A stretch of 64,000 bases of DNA from JAVJRN01 sp040218415 (GTDB lineage Bacteria; Bacteroidota; Bacteroidia; Cytophagales; Cyclobacteriaceae), in the NCBI GenBank assembly GCA_040218415.1, contig JAVJRN010000081.1, positions 248,001 through 312,000 of the forward strand. The letters are read 5' to 3'. The notes beneath the pieces were generated by a model that saw nothing but the letters and a program-made list of their open reading frames with translations, was not told the DNA's origin and did not search any database. The position numbers and the translations under genes were made by a program. Below, piece after piece: positions 17,108-27,219 of the stretch (positions are counted from its first letter, which is position 1; each line of letters begins with the position of its first letter).

Positions 17108-20100
17108 ATGAAGAAAAAATACAGCCATTACAGGTACCTAGTGCTGATTCCGCTCATGTTATACTTGCGAATAGCTTCAGCACAAGACAGCAACTCAAAC
17201 AAAATATTGGTATCGGGAACTGTTACGGATGAACAAGGCGAGGCACTAATTGGTGTCACGGTTCTTTTGAAAGGAACCATGCTTGGTACGACTACTGATA
17301 TAGAGGGTAATTATTCTCTTAAAGCCCCAATAGACGCAACCATAACCTTTTCATATGTTGGTTTTCAAAATATAGAAATTCCTATTGATGGCCAAACAGA
17401 GATTAATACCTCTTTAATCATGGATACTGATGCTCTCGATGAAATTGTAGTAGTAGGGACTAGCCTTAAAAAAAGTGACCTGACTGGTTCAGTGGTCAGT
17501 GTGAATTCAAAAACGCTAGAAGAAAGACCTGTAACTAATATAAATGATGCGTTGCAGGGTAGAGCTGCTGGTGTTTTTATACAGAATAATCCAACTCCAG
17601 GCGGGTATGCGAGTATTCGTATTCGAGGTAATAACTCCATTCAATATGGTGGAAACCCAATTTTTGTCGTGGATGGTATCATTATGGACAATGACTTTAA
17701 TCTCATTAATCTCAATGATGTTGCGTCGATTAACGTACTGAAAGATGCATCTGCCACGGCTCTTTATGGGTCACGTGGAGCAAATGGGGTAGTGGTTGTT
17801 ACGACTAAGAAGGGTAAAAAAGGAGAAGGACAATTAAATTATAAGACGTGGGTTGGTTTTAGTAGTTTCATCAATGAAGATTTGACACTTGGAGCCAGTG
17901 ACATGTATCAACTGCGGATTGATGCTTTGGCTAACTCATCTATAGCAGCAAATTATTTTTCTCAATACCCTAATGCTCCCAAAGAAGAGTTCATCAATTC
18001 TCAGTTAATAGGCGATAACTCGGCTTGGTTTGCTGATTATGAAAGGAATTCAATGGAGCAGGGTAGAAGTTATGACTGGTTGAGAGAGGTTTCAAGAGAT
18101 CAAGCAGTTCAACAAAACCATTCGGCGAGTTTTTCTGGAGGTTCCGAAAACAGTTCTTTTTTTGCAAGTTTTGGATATATTGACGAAGAAGGGTTGATCG
18201 AAAACTCATCAAGTCAGCGAATCACGGGTAGGTTGAACGTAGAGCAATCGGTGAAATCTAACTTGAAGGTAGGATCGAATACAGCTTTTACCCGACTTGA
18301 AAATCAGGAAGTAGATGGATCAGTGTTCAGTGTTGCTCGGGCCGCAAACCCTTTGCTACCTATTGGTCAATACGGAGATACTTTATTCCTTGCTTGGGGG
18401 GATAATTGGGATATCAATTCTGAAAACCCTTTGAACAGTTTAAATATTCGGAAGGATCGAATAGTAAACAAGTTTTCCTCTTCAAACTATATTGACTATT
18501 CCCCAATTCCCGGGCTCAGCATGAGAACCACCTTTGCTGTTGATATATCAAATCAGGAATATTACGAATATACACCGAGAGGAATTCAGCAAGCTCTTCG
18601 AGATTCTTATTTGGGGAGGGCAATACACAATTTTGACAAGACGACTTATTATCAATGGGACAATTCAATTAGTTACAAATCGAGTTTTGGAAAGCACAAT
18701 TATACTGTTTTGCTCGCCACCAGTCTGAGCAGAGACGAGTTTAACTACACGAACCTTTCTGCAAGAGATTTTCCCACAGATAATTTTAGTTATTATGATC
18801 TGGGAGGAGCATTTGATAAACCTAATTTCAATTTAGGTTCTGATTTTAGCGCAGCTACTTTGATGTCTTACTTGGCTCGGGTTAATTATAATTTTGATAA
18901 TAAGTACTTTGTAACGGCGACTGCCCGATACGATGGTTCTTCCAAGTTTGCTGAGGGTTATAAATGGGGTCTATTCCCATCTCTTGCGCTTTCATGGGAT
19001 ATGACTAGCGAGGGTTTCATGCAAAGCCAGTCTTTTTTTGATATGCTTAAGTTAAGGGCTGGGTATGGTTCTGTGGGTAATCAAACGATACCAAATTTTG
19101 CTTTTTTAAGTTTATATCGTCCTGCATTTGCTAACGAGACAGTGTCCTTTAACTCTACTGGGTTGAGAGGTACTGAGGCACTCACTTGGGAAAGCCAAAG
19201 GCAACTAAATGTTGGGATTGATTTGAGCATGCTCAATAGCCGAGTACAATTTACAGCTGAGTATTTCAATATTGTAAATTCAAATCTCTTAATGCGACGG
19301 ACCCTTTCCACCCTAACAGGCTATAATGAGGCCATTGAAAATATTGGTGAGTTAACTAACCGAGGGTTTGAGCTATCAGCATCTGCGATCTTGGTCGATA
19401 AATCAAATTTCAAATGGGATATTTCGGCAAACCTTTCTAGAGATCAAAATCGAGTCACCCAACTCTTTCAAGATGTCGATGCAATCTTCAATTTTGGAGG
19501 GTTCACCGGGACTGAAATCCAGCGTACAGGCAATCTTTTTCTGGGTGAGTCACTCAACTCGATCTACATGTGGGAGTTTGATAGGATCATCCAACCAGAA
19601 GACATGGAGTACGTGAACAGCCTTCAATTACCAGGGAAAACCTTGAGACCTGGAGATATACTCCCCAGAGATCAGCAAGCTCCCGGAGAACCTGGTCATG
19701 GTATCATTGATGAGGACGATAGGGTGATCGTAGGTACGCAGGATCCCAAATTCTATGGTGGCTTCTCCTCCCGAGCTTCTTGGAAAGGATTGAGCCTTAA
19801 TACAGTTTTTACATACTCCTACGGAGCGAAAAGGATAAGTGGTTTTTACGAGCAATTGATGGCGGGAACTGGTTTTGGGCCAGCTCATAATGATATGTTA
19901 AATCGATGGTCACCAACCAATACTGATACCAATATACCGAGAGCAACCTATGACAATGCTGCCCGATTTACAGCTGGTGAAACCTCTTGGGGGATTCAAG
20001 ACGCATCTTTTGTGCGATTAGCGACCATTACTTTGTCCTATACTCTACCAAAGCTCATTACTAACACGGTAGGAGTAGGAAATGCAAGGATTTACGCGTC

Positions 20101-20209
20101 GGGAAACAATTTGGTTACTTGGACCAAATACAAAGGGTATGATCCGGAAAATGGAGATTTCTATCCAACCTCTCGAATGTTAGTTTTTGGAGCAGATATC
20201 AGTTTTTAA
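17108..20209 (+). CDS. SusC-like TonB-dependent outer-membrane transporter
   Basis: Imports oligosaccharides across the outer membrane with its SusD partner. 1033 aa: signal peptide (~1-25), carboxypeptidase-regulatory-like domain (VSGTVTDEQGEALIGVTVLLKGT..., ~33-115), TonB-box region, plug with LQGRAAGVFIQ and SIRIRGNNSI (~150-180), VLKDASATALYGSRGANGVV, and a beta-barrel ending in MLVFGADISF. The SusD gene follows after 42 bp. It is preceded by a good promoter and lies downstream of the symporter gene. The substrate is inferred to be an alpha-galactoside from the GH36 and clan GH-D genes downstream. Confidence 0.95.
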   Translation: MKKKYSHYRYLVLIPLMLYLRIASAQDSNSNKILVSGTVTDEQGEALIGVTVLLKGTMLGTTTDIEGNYSLKAPIDATITFSYVGFQNIEIPIDGQTEINTSLIMDTDALDEIVVVGTSLKKSDLTGSVVSVNSKTLEERPVTNINDALQGRAAGVFIQNNPTPGGYASIRIRGNNSIQYGGNPIFVVDGIIMDNDFNLINLNDVASINVLKDASATALYGSRGANGVVVVTTKKGKKGEGQLNYKTWVGFSSFINEDLTLGASDMYQLRIDALANSSIAANYFSQYPNAPKEEFINSQLIGDNSAWFADYERNSMEQGRSYDWLREVSRDQAVQQNHSASFSGGSENSSFFASFGYIDEEGLIENSSSQRITGRLNVEQSVKSNLKVGSNTAFTRLENQEVDGSVFSVARAANPLLPIGQYGDTLFLAWGDNWDINSENPLNSLNIRKDRIVNKFSSSNYIDYSPIPGLSMRTTFAVDISNQEYYEYTPRGIQQALRDSYLGRAIHNFDKTTYYQWDNSISYKSSFGKHNYTVLLATSLSRDEFNYTNLSARDFPTDNFSYYDLGGAFDKPNFNLGSDFSAATLMSYLARVNYNFDNKYFVTATARYDGSSKFAEGYKWGLFPSLALSWDMTSEGFMQSQSFFDMLKLRAGYGSVGNQTIPNFAFLSLYRPAFANETVSFNSTGLRGTEALTWESQRQLNVGIDLSMLNSRVQFTAEYFNIVNSNLLMRRTLSTLTGYNEAIENIGELTNRGFELSASAILVDKSNFKWDISANLSRDQNRVTQLFQDVDAIFNFGGFTGTEIQRTGNLFLGESLNSIYMWEFDRIIQPEDMEYVNSLQLPGKTLRPGDILPRDQQAPGEPGHGIIDEDDRVIVGTQDPKFYGGFSSRASWKGLSLNTVFTYSYGAKRISGFYEQLMAGTGFGPAHNDMLNRWSPTNTDTNIPRATYDNAARFTAGETSWGIQDASFVRLATITLSYTLPKLITNTVGVGNARIYASGNNLVTWTKYKGYDPENGDFYPTSRMLVFGADISF

Positions 20210-20251
20210 ATAAAAATTGAATAAAGAGATTGAAAAGAAAATGTTGAAAAG

Positions 20252-21754
20252 ATGAAAAACTTAGATACTATAAAATTAGTCGTAGCTTCTTTTTTTGCGT
20301 TGATGATGACCTCTTGTTCATCGGGTTTTCTGGTGGAAGAACCGAATACAAGTCTTACTGAAGAAGAGGTCTACAGTGATCAAGAAAGCTTACAATTACT
20401 TGTTGCGGGTCTTTACACGCAGTGGAGGGACACGAGAAAGGACCGTAGTGCTCTTTACTTCACCATGGGTACTGACGAAGCACAGCAAGGTGGTCAGCAG
20501 GTACAGGAAAATAATGTTCAAGCCGCTTTAGATAAATACAATGGCGCATTGAACCCAACCAACTCTGTCATTGCTGGAGAATGGAATAAGAGATGGCCTA
20601 TTGTGAGTGCTGCCTCTAAAGCTGTCTTTTTTGCACAGACCGATCAACTGAGTGCTGAAGCGGCATTTTTGCGCGCTGCTGTCAATTTTGAATTAGCCAT
20701 GCTTTGGGGGCCAATCCCCATTGTAGAGCAGGGAAATACGCTTGAGGCGAGGCAGCCATTAGCGGATGTTTATAACTTTATTATTCGCGATCTGGAACTG
20801 GCTGTAGAATTTCTGCCAATTACGCAGAGTGATAAGAGGTTTCCCACCAAAGGTGCTGCTGAGGCCTTGTTGGGGAAAGTATATATGTATGCACCCGAGG
20901 AGTCCAACGTTCGGGATTATCAAAAAGCTCTTGAATACTTCGACCTAGCTATCCCAAAGTATTCACTTCTGCCAAACTATGGCGACCTTTTCAATACTTT
21001 ATTGGATCAGAACTCAAGTGAAGTCATTTATGGATTTCAGTTTAATAATATTGAACCAGACAATAATCAGGTGCAGCATCAAGCGGGCTCGCGTGCTGTG
21101 GCAGATGTAGATGCCAACACCTATTTTGGTGGTTATGATCTGGCAGTACCCACCGAATATTATCACACCGATATTTGGGTAGGAGAGACAGGGGATACCC
21201 GCAAAGCTGCTAGTATTCGTGAGAATTTCGTATTGCCAGATGGTAGAGTCCCAACAATAACATGGACAAATCAACCTGATGAGTTGGAACCGCATACTAA
21301 AAAGTACGAAGACATCAGAACGCAAGGTTCGCAAAACTTCTGGTACTCAGGAGGGATGATTTACTTCTTGCGCCTTGGGGATATTTTACTTAATAAAGCA
21401 GAATGTTTAAACGAGCTTGGAAGAACAGGTGAGGCTATTCAGTTAGTCAATTCGACAGTACGAGCACGGGCGTTCGGAGGCACTTTACCCGATGAGAATG
21501 CATGGGTTAATATGTCACAGGATGAGTTTCGGGACAATATGCTAGATGAACGAATGCGTGAGCTGGCATTTGAGGGTTGGAGAAGAATGGATTTGATCCG
21601 CACGGGGAATTTGATAGAGCGTGTTTCGGAACATAATCCGTGGGCTAATGAATCAGGCACACTGCAGCCATTTCACGTACGGTATCCGATTCCAGAGTCG
21701 GAAATCAAACAGAATCAGGCAATAAATGAGGAAGATCAAAACCCTGGTTATTAA
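20252..21754 (+). CDS. SusD/RagB-like glycan-binding lipoprotein
   Basis: Surface lipoprotein that caps the SusC barrel and captures glycan. 500 aa, lipobox MMTSCSSG (Cys near 22), N-terminal EEPNTSLTEEEVYSD typical of SusD, TPR-like helices in the middle, and the family C-terminus with MRELAFEGWRRMDLIRTG and IPESEIKQNQAINEEDQNPGY. It is cotranscribed with the preceding susC and the following GH36 gene. Confidence 0.94.
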   Translation: MKNLDTIKLVVASFFALMMTSCSSGFLVEEPNTSLTEEEVYSDQESLQLLVAGLYTQWRDTRKDRSALYFTMGTDEAQQGGQQVQENNVQAALDKYNGALNPTNSVIAGEWNKRWPIVSAASKAVFFAQTDQLSAEAAFLRAAVNFELAMLWGPIPIVEQGNTLEARQPLADVYNFIIRDLELAVEFLPITQSDKRFPTKGAAEALLGKVYMYAPEESNVRDYQKALEYFDLAIPKYSLLPNYGDLFNTLLDQNSSEVIYGFQFNNIEPDNNQVQHQAGSRAVADVDANTYFGGYDLAVPTEYYHTDIWVGETGDTRKAASIRENFVLPDGRVPTITWTNQPDELEPHTKKYEDIRTQGSQNFWYSGGMIYFLRLGDILLNKAECLNELGRTGEAIQLVNSTVRARAFGGTLPDENAWVNMSQDEFRDNMLDERMRELAFEGWRRMDLIRTGNLIERVSEHNPWANESGTLQPFHVRYPIPESEIKQNQAINEEDQNPGY

Positions 21755-21787
21755 TCATCAAGGCATAAATAATAATTTTAAAAACAC

Positions 21788-23971
21788 ATGAAGCACATAC
21801 AGTATTTATTTCTTCTGCTCCTTCTTTTGGTCTGGAACCCTCTTTTCAGTCAAAAGATTATTGCAATTGAGACTGAGAATAATGCCTTGATACTAAATGT
21901 TGATGGTTGGAGTGAGTTGAAAATGGTTTATTACGGCAGTAAACTTCAAAATACTGAAGAATACAATCTCATAGCCCAAAGCTATAATCAACCTGATGAT
22001 TACTCTAAAATGCTGAATTCGGCATATACGCCTTCAGGATCTAGAAACCTTGCTGAACCTGCCTTATCGGTAGTCCATGCTGATGGTAACATGTCGTTAA
22101 ATTTGAAATACGTTTCTCACAGCGTTAAAACTCCAGAGCAAAACGTAATCAAATATGAAATAATGCTCAAAGACGAGGTATATCCTCTCCATGTGGTTTT
22201 ACACTACAAAGCTTTCGAAAAGCAGGACGTGATAGAGCAGTGGTCTTCGATCAGTCACACGGAAAAACGTGATGTTACCCTCACGAAATTCGCTTCAGCT
22301 AACTTGCACTTAAAGGCCAAGGAGTATTACCTCACGCAATACCATGGTGACTGGGCCAAGGAAATGCGTCCTGAAGAGTCAAAATTGACACATGGTATCA
22401 AAGTTTTAGATTCGAAACTAGGAACACGGGCAAATTTATTCCAGCCTTCAGTTTTCATGGTTTCTCTTGATCAGCCTGCTACTGAAGAGGAGGGTACGGT
22501 CCTTTATGGTGCATTGGCTTGGAGTGGTAATTTTCGTACTGATCTGGAGTTGGATTTTCAAGACAACCTAAGAATTATCTCTGGCATGAATAGCTATGCC
22601 TCTGCATATTCGCTAGCTCCTAAGGAGGTATTCGAAACACCTAAGTTTATACATATTCTTTCGCAAAATGGTAAAGGGTCTGCTTCTAGAAGGCTACATG
22701 ATTGGGCAAGGGAATTCAAAATTGCCGACGGAGAGGGATCTAGATACACGTTACTCAACAATTGGGAGGCTACCTATTTCGATTTTGATGAGTCCAAGTT
22801 ATTTGAGTTGATTAAGGATGCTAAAGATTTGGATGTTGATTTATTCTTATTAGATGATGGTTGGTTTGGTAATGAACACCCACGAAACAATGATGATGCA
22901 GGCTTAGGTGACTGGCAGGAAAACAAGAAAAAACTACCAAATGGTGTGGCTTCATTGGTCTCTGAGGCTTCCAAGCATGGTGTCAAGTTTGGGATTTGGC
23001 TAGAGCCTGAAATGGTAAACCCAGAAAGTGAACTTTACAAGAAGCACCCTGATTGGGTGATAAAACAACCAAAGCGCAACGAATATTATTTCAGAAATCA
23101 ATTGGTACTTGATCTCAGTAATCCGGATGTTCAAGATTTTGTCTTTGGTGTGGTCAATGATCTACTCTCGGATAACCCTGATCTAGCTTATATCAAATGG
23201 GATGCAAATTCTTTGATTTACAATGCGCACTCTACCTATCTCAAAAAGCAATCCCATCTGTACATCAAATATGTACAAGGGCTTTATGATGTATTGAAAA
23301 GAGTACGCGAAAAATACCCAAAAATTCCGATCATGCTATGTTCCGGTGGGGGTGGTCGAGTGGATTATGGAGCATTGGAGTTCTTTACGGAATTCTGGCC
23401 TAGTGACAATACTGACCCTTTAGAACGAATATTCATGCAATGGGAATACTCACATTTCTACCCAGCCATAAGCACAGCCAATCATGTAACAGAATGGGGA
23501 TCACAGCCTTTGAAATTCAAAACGGATGTGGCTATGATGGGGAAACTAGGGTTTGATATTGTAGTCAATGAACTGGAAGAAAAGGATCTGTCCTTTGCGA
23601 AAAGTGCTGTTAAAAATTACGATACAATTAAGGATATTATCTGGCAAGGAGACCTATACAGGTTATCTGATCCAAAAGAAAACGACGTAGCGTCTTTGAT
23701 GTACGTCGATGATAATCGGTCGTCCGGTGTGGTTTTTAATTACCTGGTCAACAGCCGATATGATGTTAAGAGTCGCCTCCCTATTGTGTGGAAAGGACTT
23801 GACCCGACTAAGCAATACAAGGTAAAAGAAATCAACTTATATCCTGACAGTGAGAGTGCTCTTAAAGGAGAGTCAACTTACTCAGGAGAATTTTTAATGA
23901 CAGTGGGATTTAATCCTAAATTAGATAATCAACGATCAAGTGTAATACTTTCGATCGAAGCAACAAATTGA
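21788..23971 (+). CDS. Alpha-galactosidase, GH36
   Basis: Hydrolyses terminal alpha-galactosyl residues with retention. 727 aa: signal peptide ending near FSQK (~22), N-terminal beta-supersandwich, (beta/alpha)8 barrel with LLDDGWFG (~355-362), WLEPEMVNPESEL (~403-415), nucleophile Asp in YIKWDANS (~478-485) and acid/base Asp in WPSDNTDP (~538-545). CSGGGGRVDYG matches the GH36 C-SGG-R-D substrate loop. It is secreted, most likely to the periplasm. It lies 33 bp after susD in the same operon. Confidence 0.93.
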   Translation: MKHIQYLFLLLLLLVWNPLFSQKIIAIETENNALILNVDGWSELKMVYYGSKLQNTEEYNLIAQSYNQPDDYSKMLNSAYTPSGSRNLAEPALSVVHADGNMSLNLKYVSHSVKTPEQNVIKYEIMLKDEVYPLHVVLHYKAFEKQDVIEQWSSISHTEKRDVTLTKFASANLHLKAKEYYLTQYHGDWAKEMRPEESKLTHGIKVLDSKLGTRANLFQPSVFMVSLDQPATEEEGTVLYGALAWSGNFRTDLELDFQDNLRIISGMNSYASAYSLAPKEVFETPKFIHILSQNGKGSASRRLHDWAREFKIADGEGSRYTLLNNWEATYFDFDESKLFELIKDAKDLDVDLFLLDDGWFGNEHPRNNDDAGLGDWQENKKKLPNGVASLVSEASKHGVKFGIWLEPEMVNPESELYKKHPDWVIKQPKRNEYYFRNQLVLDLSNPDVQDFVFGVVNDLLSDNPDLAYIKWDANSLIYNAHSTYLKKQSHLYIKYVQGLYDVLKRVREKYPKIPIMLCSGGGGRVDYGALEFFTEFWPSDNTDPLERIFMQWEYSHFYPAISTANHVTEWGSQPLKFKTDVAMMGKLGFDIVVNELEEKDLSFAKSAVKNYDTIKDIIWQGDLYRLSDPKENDVASLMYVDDNRSSGVVFNYLVNSRYDVKSRLPIVWKGLDPTKQYKVKEINLYPDSESALKGESTYSGEFLMTVGFNPKLDNQRSSVILSIEATN

Positions 23972-24017
23972 CCAAGTCTATGAAAAAGAAAATAATACAG
24001 AACAAAATCTAAATACG

Positions 24018-26801
24018 ATGAAAATGCACAACCAAAACAACGGAAACCCTGGTTTGAAAACGGTATTTAAAGCCGTATTTGCCAATGGGATATCACCATT
24101 ATTATTATTGATTGGCTTACTGTCTTTCAATCTATCTCAAGCACAAGTCTTCACTTACGAAGCAGAAGATGGAACGCGATCAGGCAGTAGTATTGTAGTG
24201 AACGAGAGTTGTGGAGACTGCTCAGTAGCGCAAGTAGAGAACATTTCTCCTGGTAATTTCTTTACAAGTACTGTGAATGTAACTTATGCTGGTCAATATA
24301 CTTTAACATTAAGTTATGCATCAGGTGATCCACGTTCAATATTTATCAGCGTAAATGGTGGAAACAACACAGAGTTAGTGTGTGACTCTGGTGACTGGGG
24401 TACCATTTGGACTTCAAAAGTGGAGGTGAATTTAAATGCTGGTTCAAATACGATTGCCTTTTCCAATGAATCGGGGTTTGGACCTAATATAGATAAGTTT
24501 ACGCTTAAGCAGAATCCAATGCCTGGTATGTCTGTTGAGGCAGAATCAGGGACTACTGCGGGTAATGCAGAGAGCCAAAGTTGCAATACATGCTCTGGAG
24601 GCAATCAGATAGGAAATATTGGCGGTAATAGTGGAAATTATTTAGAGAACACCGTGAACGTTAGCAAAGGTGGGCTGTATAACATGACACTTAGTTACTC
24701 ATCCGGTGATGCGAGATCTGTATTTATCAGAGTTGGAAGTGGTGAAGCTGTAGAAGTAATCGGTCATACAAGAGATTGGGGTGTAGTTGGTACGAAAGAA
24801 GTCTCACTTACATTGGCAGAAGGCGACAATGTTATTCGTTTTTTCAATGATAATAATTTTGCGCCAAATTTAGACAAATTCGAACTTGTAAGGGATTACA
24901 GCGCTGGTGTTTCTTATGAAGCGGAGGCGGGTACATTGACTGGAAATGCTGCCATGCAAGGCTGTGAGGCATGCTCAGGAGGTCAACAAGTTGGAGATAT
25001 TTCCAGTGGAAATTTCTTTACCAATACGGTAAATGTATCTGAAGCTGGATCTTATGTAATGAAGCTGAGCTTTGTCTCAGGAGATCCGCGATCCATATTT
25101 GTTAGTGTAAATGACGGAGACGCTGTTGAGTTGAACTGTTATTCGGGTGATTGGGATCTGGTTAACACCACTGAAGTTTCACTAAAGCTAAATGCCGGTG
25201 ATAATACCATCAAGTTTTTTAATGATGGGGGGAATGGTCCAAATATTGACAAGTTTGAACTGGAAGAAAAAATAATTGCTTGGTATGGTAATGTGAATAC
25301 CAATTGGGGAACCCAAGGAAATTGGGATGGAGGTGAATTACCTACATCTTCAGAGAATGTGCTTGTACCAGACGCAAATGCTCTAGTTGTTTCTGGTGAC
25401 TTTGCTGTCAAGGATATTATCATAGAGTCCACTGGTAAAGTGGACATAAATTCAGGAGCCTCATTGGCCATTTTTGGAACTGCAATTGGTGGTAACTCTT
25501 CTATGACTGTTTCAAGAAACAGTAAGGGGAATCAAGGTTATAGTATACTTGGTGCCCCAGTTGAGGGTGCCACCGTGGACGATCTGTCAGCAGATTATCT
25601 TTATACATTCAATGAGTCTAATGGCATGTGGGAAGTCCCAACAGGAAATATGACGGCTGGTAAAGGCTATTTCGTGGGATATAATACTTCTGACGCGTCA
25701 GTTGCCGTTTCTATAACAGGAGCCCCAGTTGTGGGATCTCAAACTGCAGCTATTTCATCTGGTGGTACTGGGGCTGGTTTTAACCTCGTAGCGAACCCAT
25801 ATACAGCAGCCATATCTATGTCTAAATTTTTAAGTAACACAACCAATGCCAATAGTACCACTGGTGCCATTTACCTGTGGGATGATGGCAATGGAAACAA
25901 TGGTTCAGATAGAGGTGGAGACTATATTGTTGTCAATAGTTTAGGAGTAACTGTCAATACGCTAAATGATTCATTCGATGGTACTAAAACTTCTACGCCA
26001 GCTGAAAATGGTTATATCGGCACCATGCAGGGCTTTTTTGTGGAAGCTTCTGGGTCAGGTTCTACAGTGCAATTTGAACCTGACATGCAGGATGTGTCTT
26101 CTGGAGCGAATAGTGACAATAATTTTTACAGAAAGGCGAATGATAAAAGACAGCTGTTGAAGCTGTCATTATCTGGTAATGGTTTATACAACGAAACGCT
26201 GGTTGGACTAACAGCTGATGCCACGTTTGATAAGGACTATTCACTTGATGCCAAGAAGTTTTCGAACAATGAAAAAATCTCCTTCTACAGTATGATTGAA
26301 GATGAACGTTATGCCATTCAGGGATTGCCTCAGGTTTCTGGCCAGCCTATCGAATTGGAATTGGGTATGGATTTGTCAGAGTCAGGTAATTATGTCATTG
26401 GAGTGGAGCAGTTCGAAGCATTCGATGGGATGGTGGTAAGATTAATCGATAATATGACTGGACAGTCACACAATTTGTCGAATGATTCGAAGATCAGTTT
26501 CACTACTGGCACGACGAGTTTTGCAAAGCGTTTCAGTCTAGTTTTCGCGCCAGCTGGAGTGCTGGCAGTGGATAACCTAAGCAGTAAACTGAAGGTGTTT
26601 GGTGGTGTAAATGAGCTTAACATCAACTTTGACTCAGAGAATACTGAAGCAGTAAGTATCTACACTCTAAATGGTCAATTGATGTTCCGTGATAAGGTGA
26701 CTTTTTCAAATGGTAAATCAGTGATCAATCCATCACTTAATAATAACGAGGTATATATCCTAAAGGTCGATGATCAGGCCATCAAGTTTGTCATTCAATA
26801 A
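24018..26801 (+). CDS. Secreted triple CBM35-like protein with T9SS sorting domain
   Basis: 927 aa. A signal peptide (~28-42, LSQAQ) is followed by three CBM35-like jelly-roll domains (~45-165, 172-290, 296-415), each with an EAE start, a C-x-x-CS pair, SGDPRSIFISV and PNIDKFEL. From ~506 there is a ~420-residue module shared with the protein at 42393-44795, ending in a T9SS type-A-like sorting tail (VSIYTLNGQLMFRD...ILKVDDQAIKFVIQ). No catalytic domain is visible, so it probably binds glycan at the cell surface. A PID-CTERM peptide gene follows 21 bp later. Confidence 0.82.
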   Translation: MKMHNQNNGNPGLKTVFKAVFANGISPLLLLIGLLSFNLSQAQVFTYEAEDGTRSGSSIVVNESCGDCSVAQVENISPGNFFTSTVNVTYAGQYTLTLSYASGDPRSIFISVNGGNNTELVCDSGDWGTIWTSKVEVNLNAGSNTIAFSNESGFGPNIDKFTLKQNPMPGMSVEAESGTTAGNAESQSCNTCSGGNQIGNIGGNSGNYLENTVNVSKGGLYNMTLSYSSGDARSVFIRVGSGEAVEVIGHTRDWGVVGTKEVSLTLAEGDNVIRFFNDNNFAPNLDKFELVRDYSAGVSYEAEAGTLTGNAAMQGCEACSGGQQVGDISSGNFFTNTVNVSEAGSYVMKLSFVSGDPRSIFVSVNDGDAVELNCYSGDWDLVNTTEVSLKLNAGDNTIKFFNDGGNGPNIDKFELEEKIIAWYGNVNTNWGTQGNWDGGELPTSSENVLVPDANALVVSGDFAVKDIIIESTGKVDINSGASLAIFGTAIGGNSSMTVSRNSKGNQGYSILGAPVEGATVDDLSADYLYTFNESNGMWEVPTGNMTAGKGYFVGYNTSDASVAVSITGAPVVGSQTAAISSGGTGAGFNLVANPYTAAISMSKFLSNTTNANSTTGAIYLWDDGNGNNGSDRGGDYIVVNSLGVTVNTLNDSFDGTKTSTPAENGYIGTMQGFFVEASGSGSTVQFEPDMQDVSSGANSDNNFYRKANDKRQLLKLSLSGNGLYNETLVGLTADATFDKDYSLDAKKFSNNEKISFYSMIEDERYAIQGLPQVSGQPIELELGMDLSESGNYVIGVEQFEAFDGMVVRLIDNMTGQSHNLSNDSKISFTTGTTSFAKRFSLVFAPAGVLAVDNLSSKLKVFGGVNELNINFDSENTEAVSIYTLNGQLMFRDKVTFSNGKSVINPSLNNNEVYILKVDDQAIKFVIQ

Positions 26802-26822
26802 TCACCATTAATAGAAGAGAAT

Positions 26823-26996
26823 ATGAAAACCATAATTAAAATTTCAGGACTTATAGTATTTGTGTTTATGGTATTGCCTCCAGCTCTTGCTCAAGCAGCG
26901 CCACCAGCCACACCTATTGATGGTGGATTGTCCCTGCTACTTGCTGCGGGGGGTATATATGGACTGAAAAAACTTAGAGATAAACGAAATAATTAG
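26823..26996 (+). CDS. PID-CTERM small sorting-signal protein
   Basis: 57 aa. A signal peptide (IVFVFMVLPPALAQ) is followed by the short spacer AAPPATP, the PIDGG motif at ~31-35, a single hydrophobic segment SLLLAAGGIYG and a basic tail KKLRDKR. This tripartite layout (motif, helix, basic cluster) is that of CTERM protein-sorting tails; the family is known as PID-CTERM. The whole protein is little more than signal peptide plus sorting tail. It lies 21 bp after the triple-CBM gene. A very similar gene lies at 44813-44983 after the only other protein sharing that CBM protein's C-terminal module. Confidence 0.8.
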   Translation: MKTIIKISGLIVFVFMVLPPALAQAAPPATPIDGGLSLLLAAGGIYGLKKLRDKRNN

Positions 26997-27219
26997 AAAT
27001 CGGGTGTAATCTAAATGGGGTCAAAGCAGCAGTATTAGAACCATAAATTTCAGTTGTATTGAACCAATTATTAATATTCGGGAATACGATTTTCTAAAAC
27101 GAGTTGATCGTTGGGTTCTTATGAGTAGACCTTCACAAATAGACACGGACTAAATTAAAGGGTGGGCCTTTTTAAAGTAAGTTGAATCGAATGAAAAGGA
27201 AGAACAAATGTCATAGACT

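Noticed and set aside
27157..27175. Terminator AAAGG/CCTTT before the four-CBM gene
   Set aside because: Only a 5-bp stem with a weak T tract; not enough to call.
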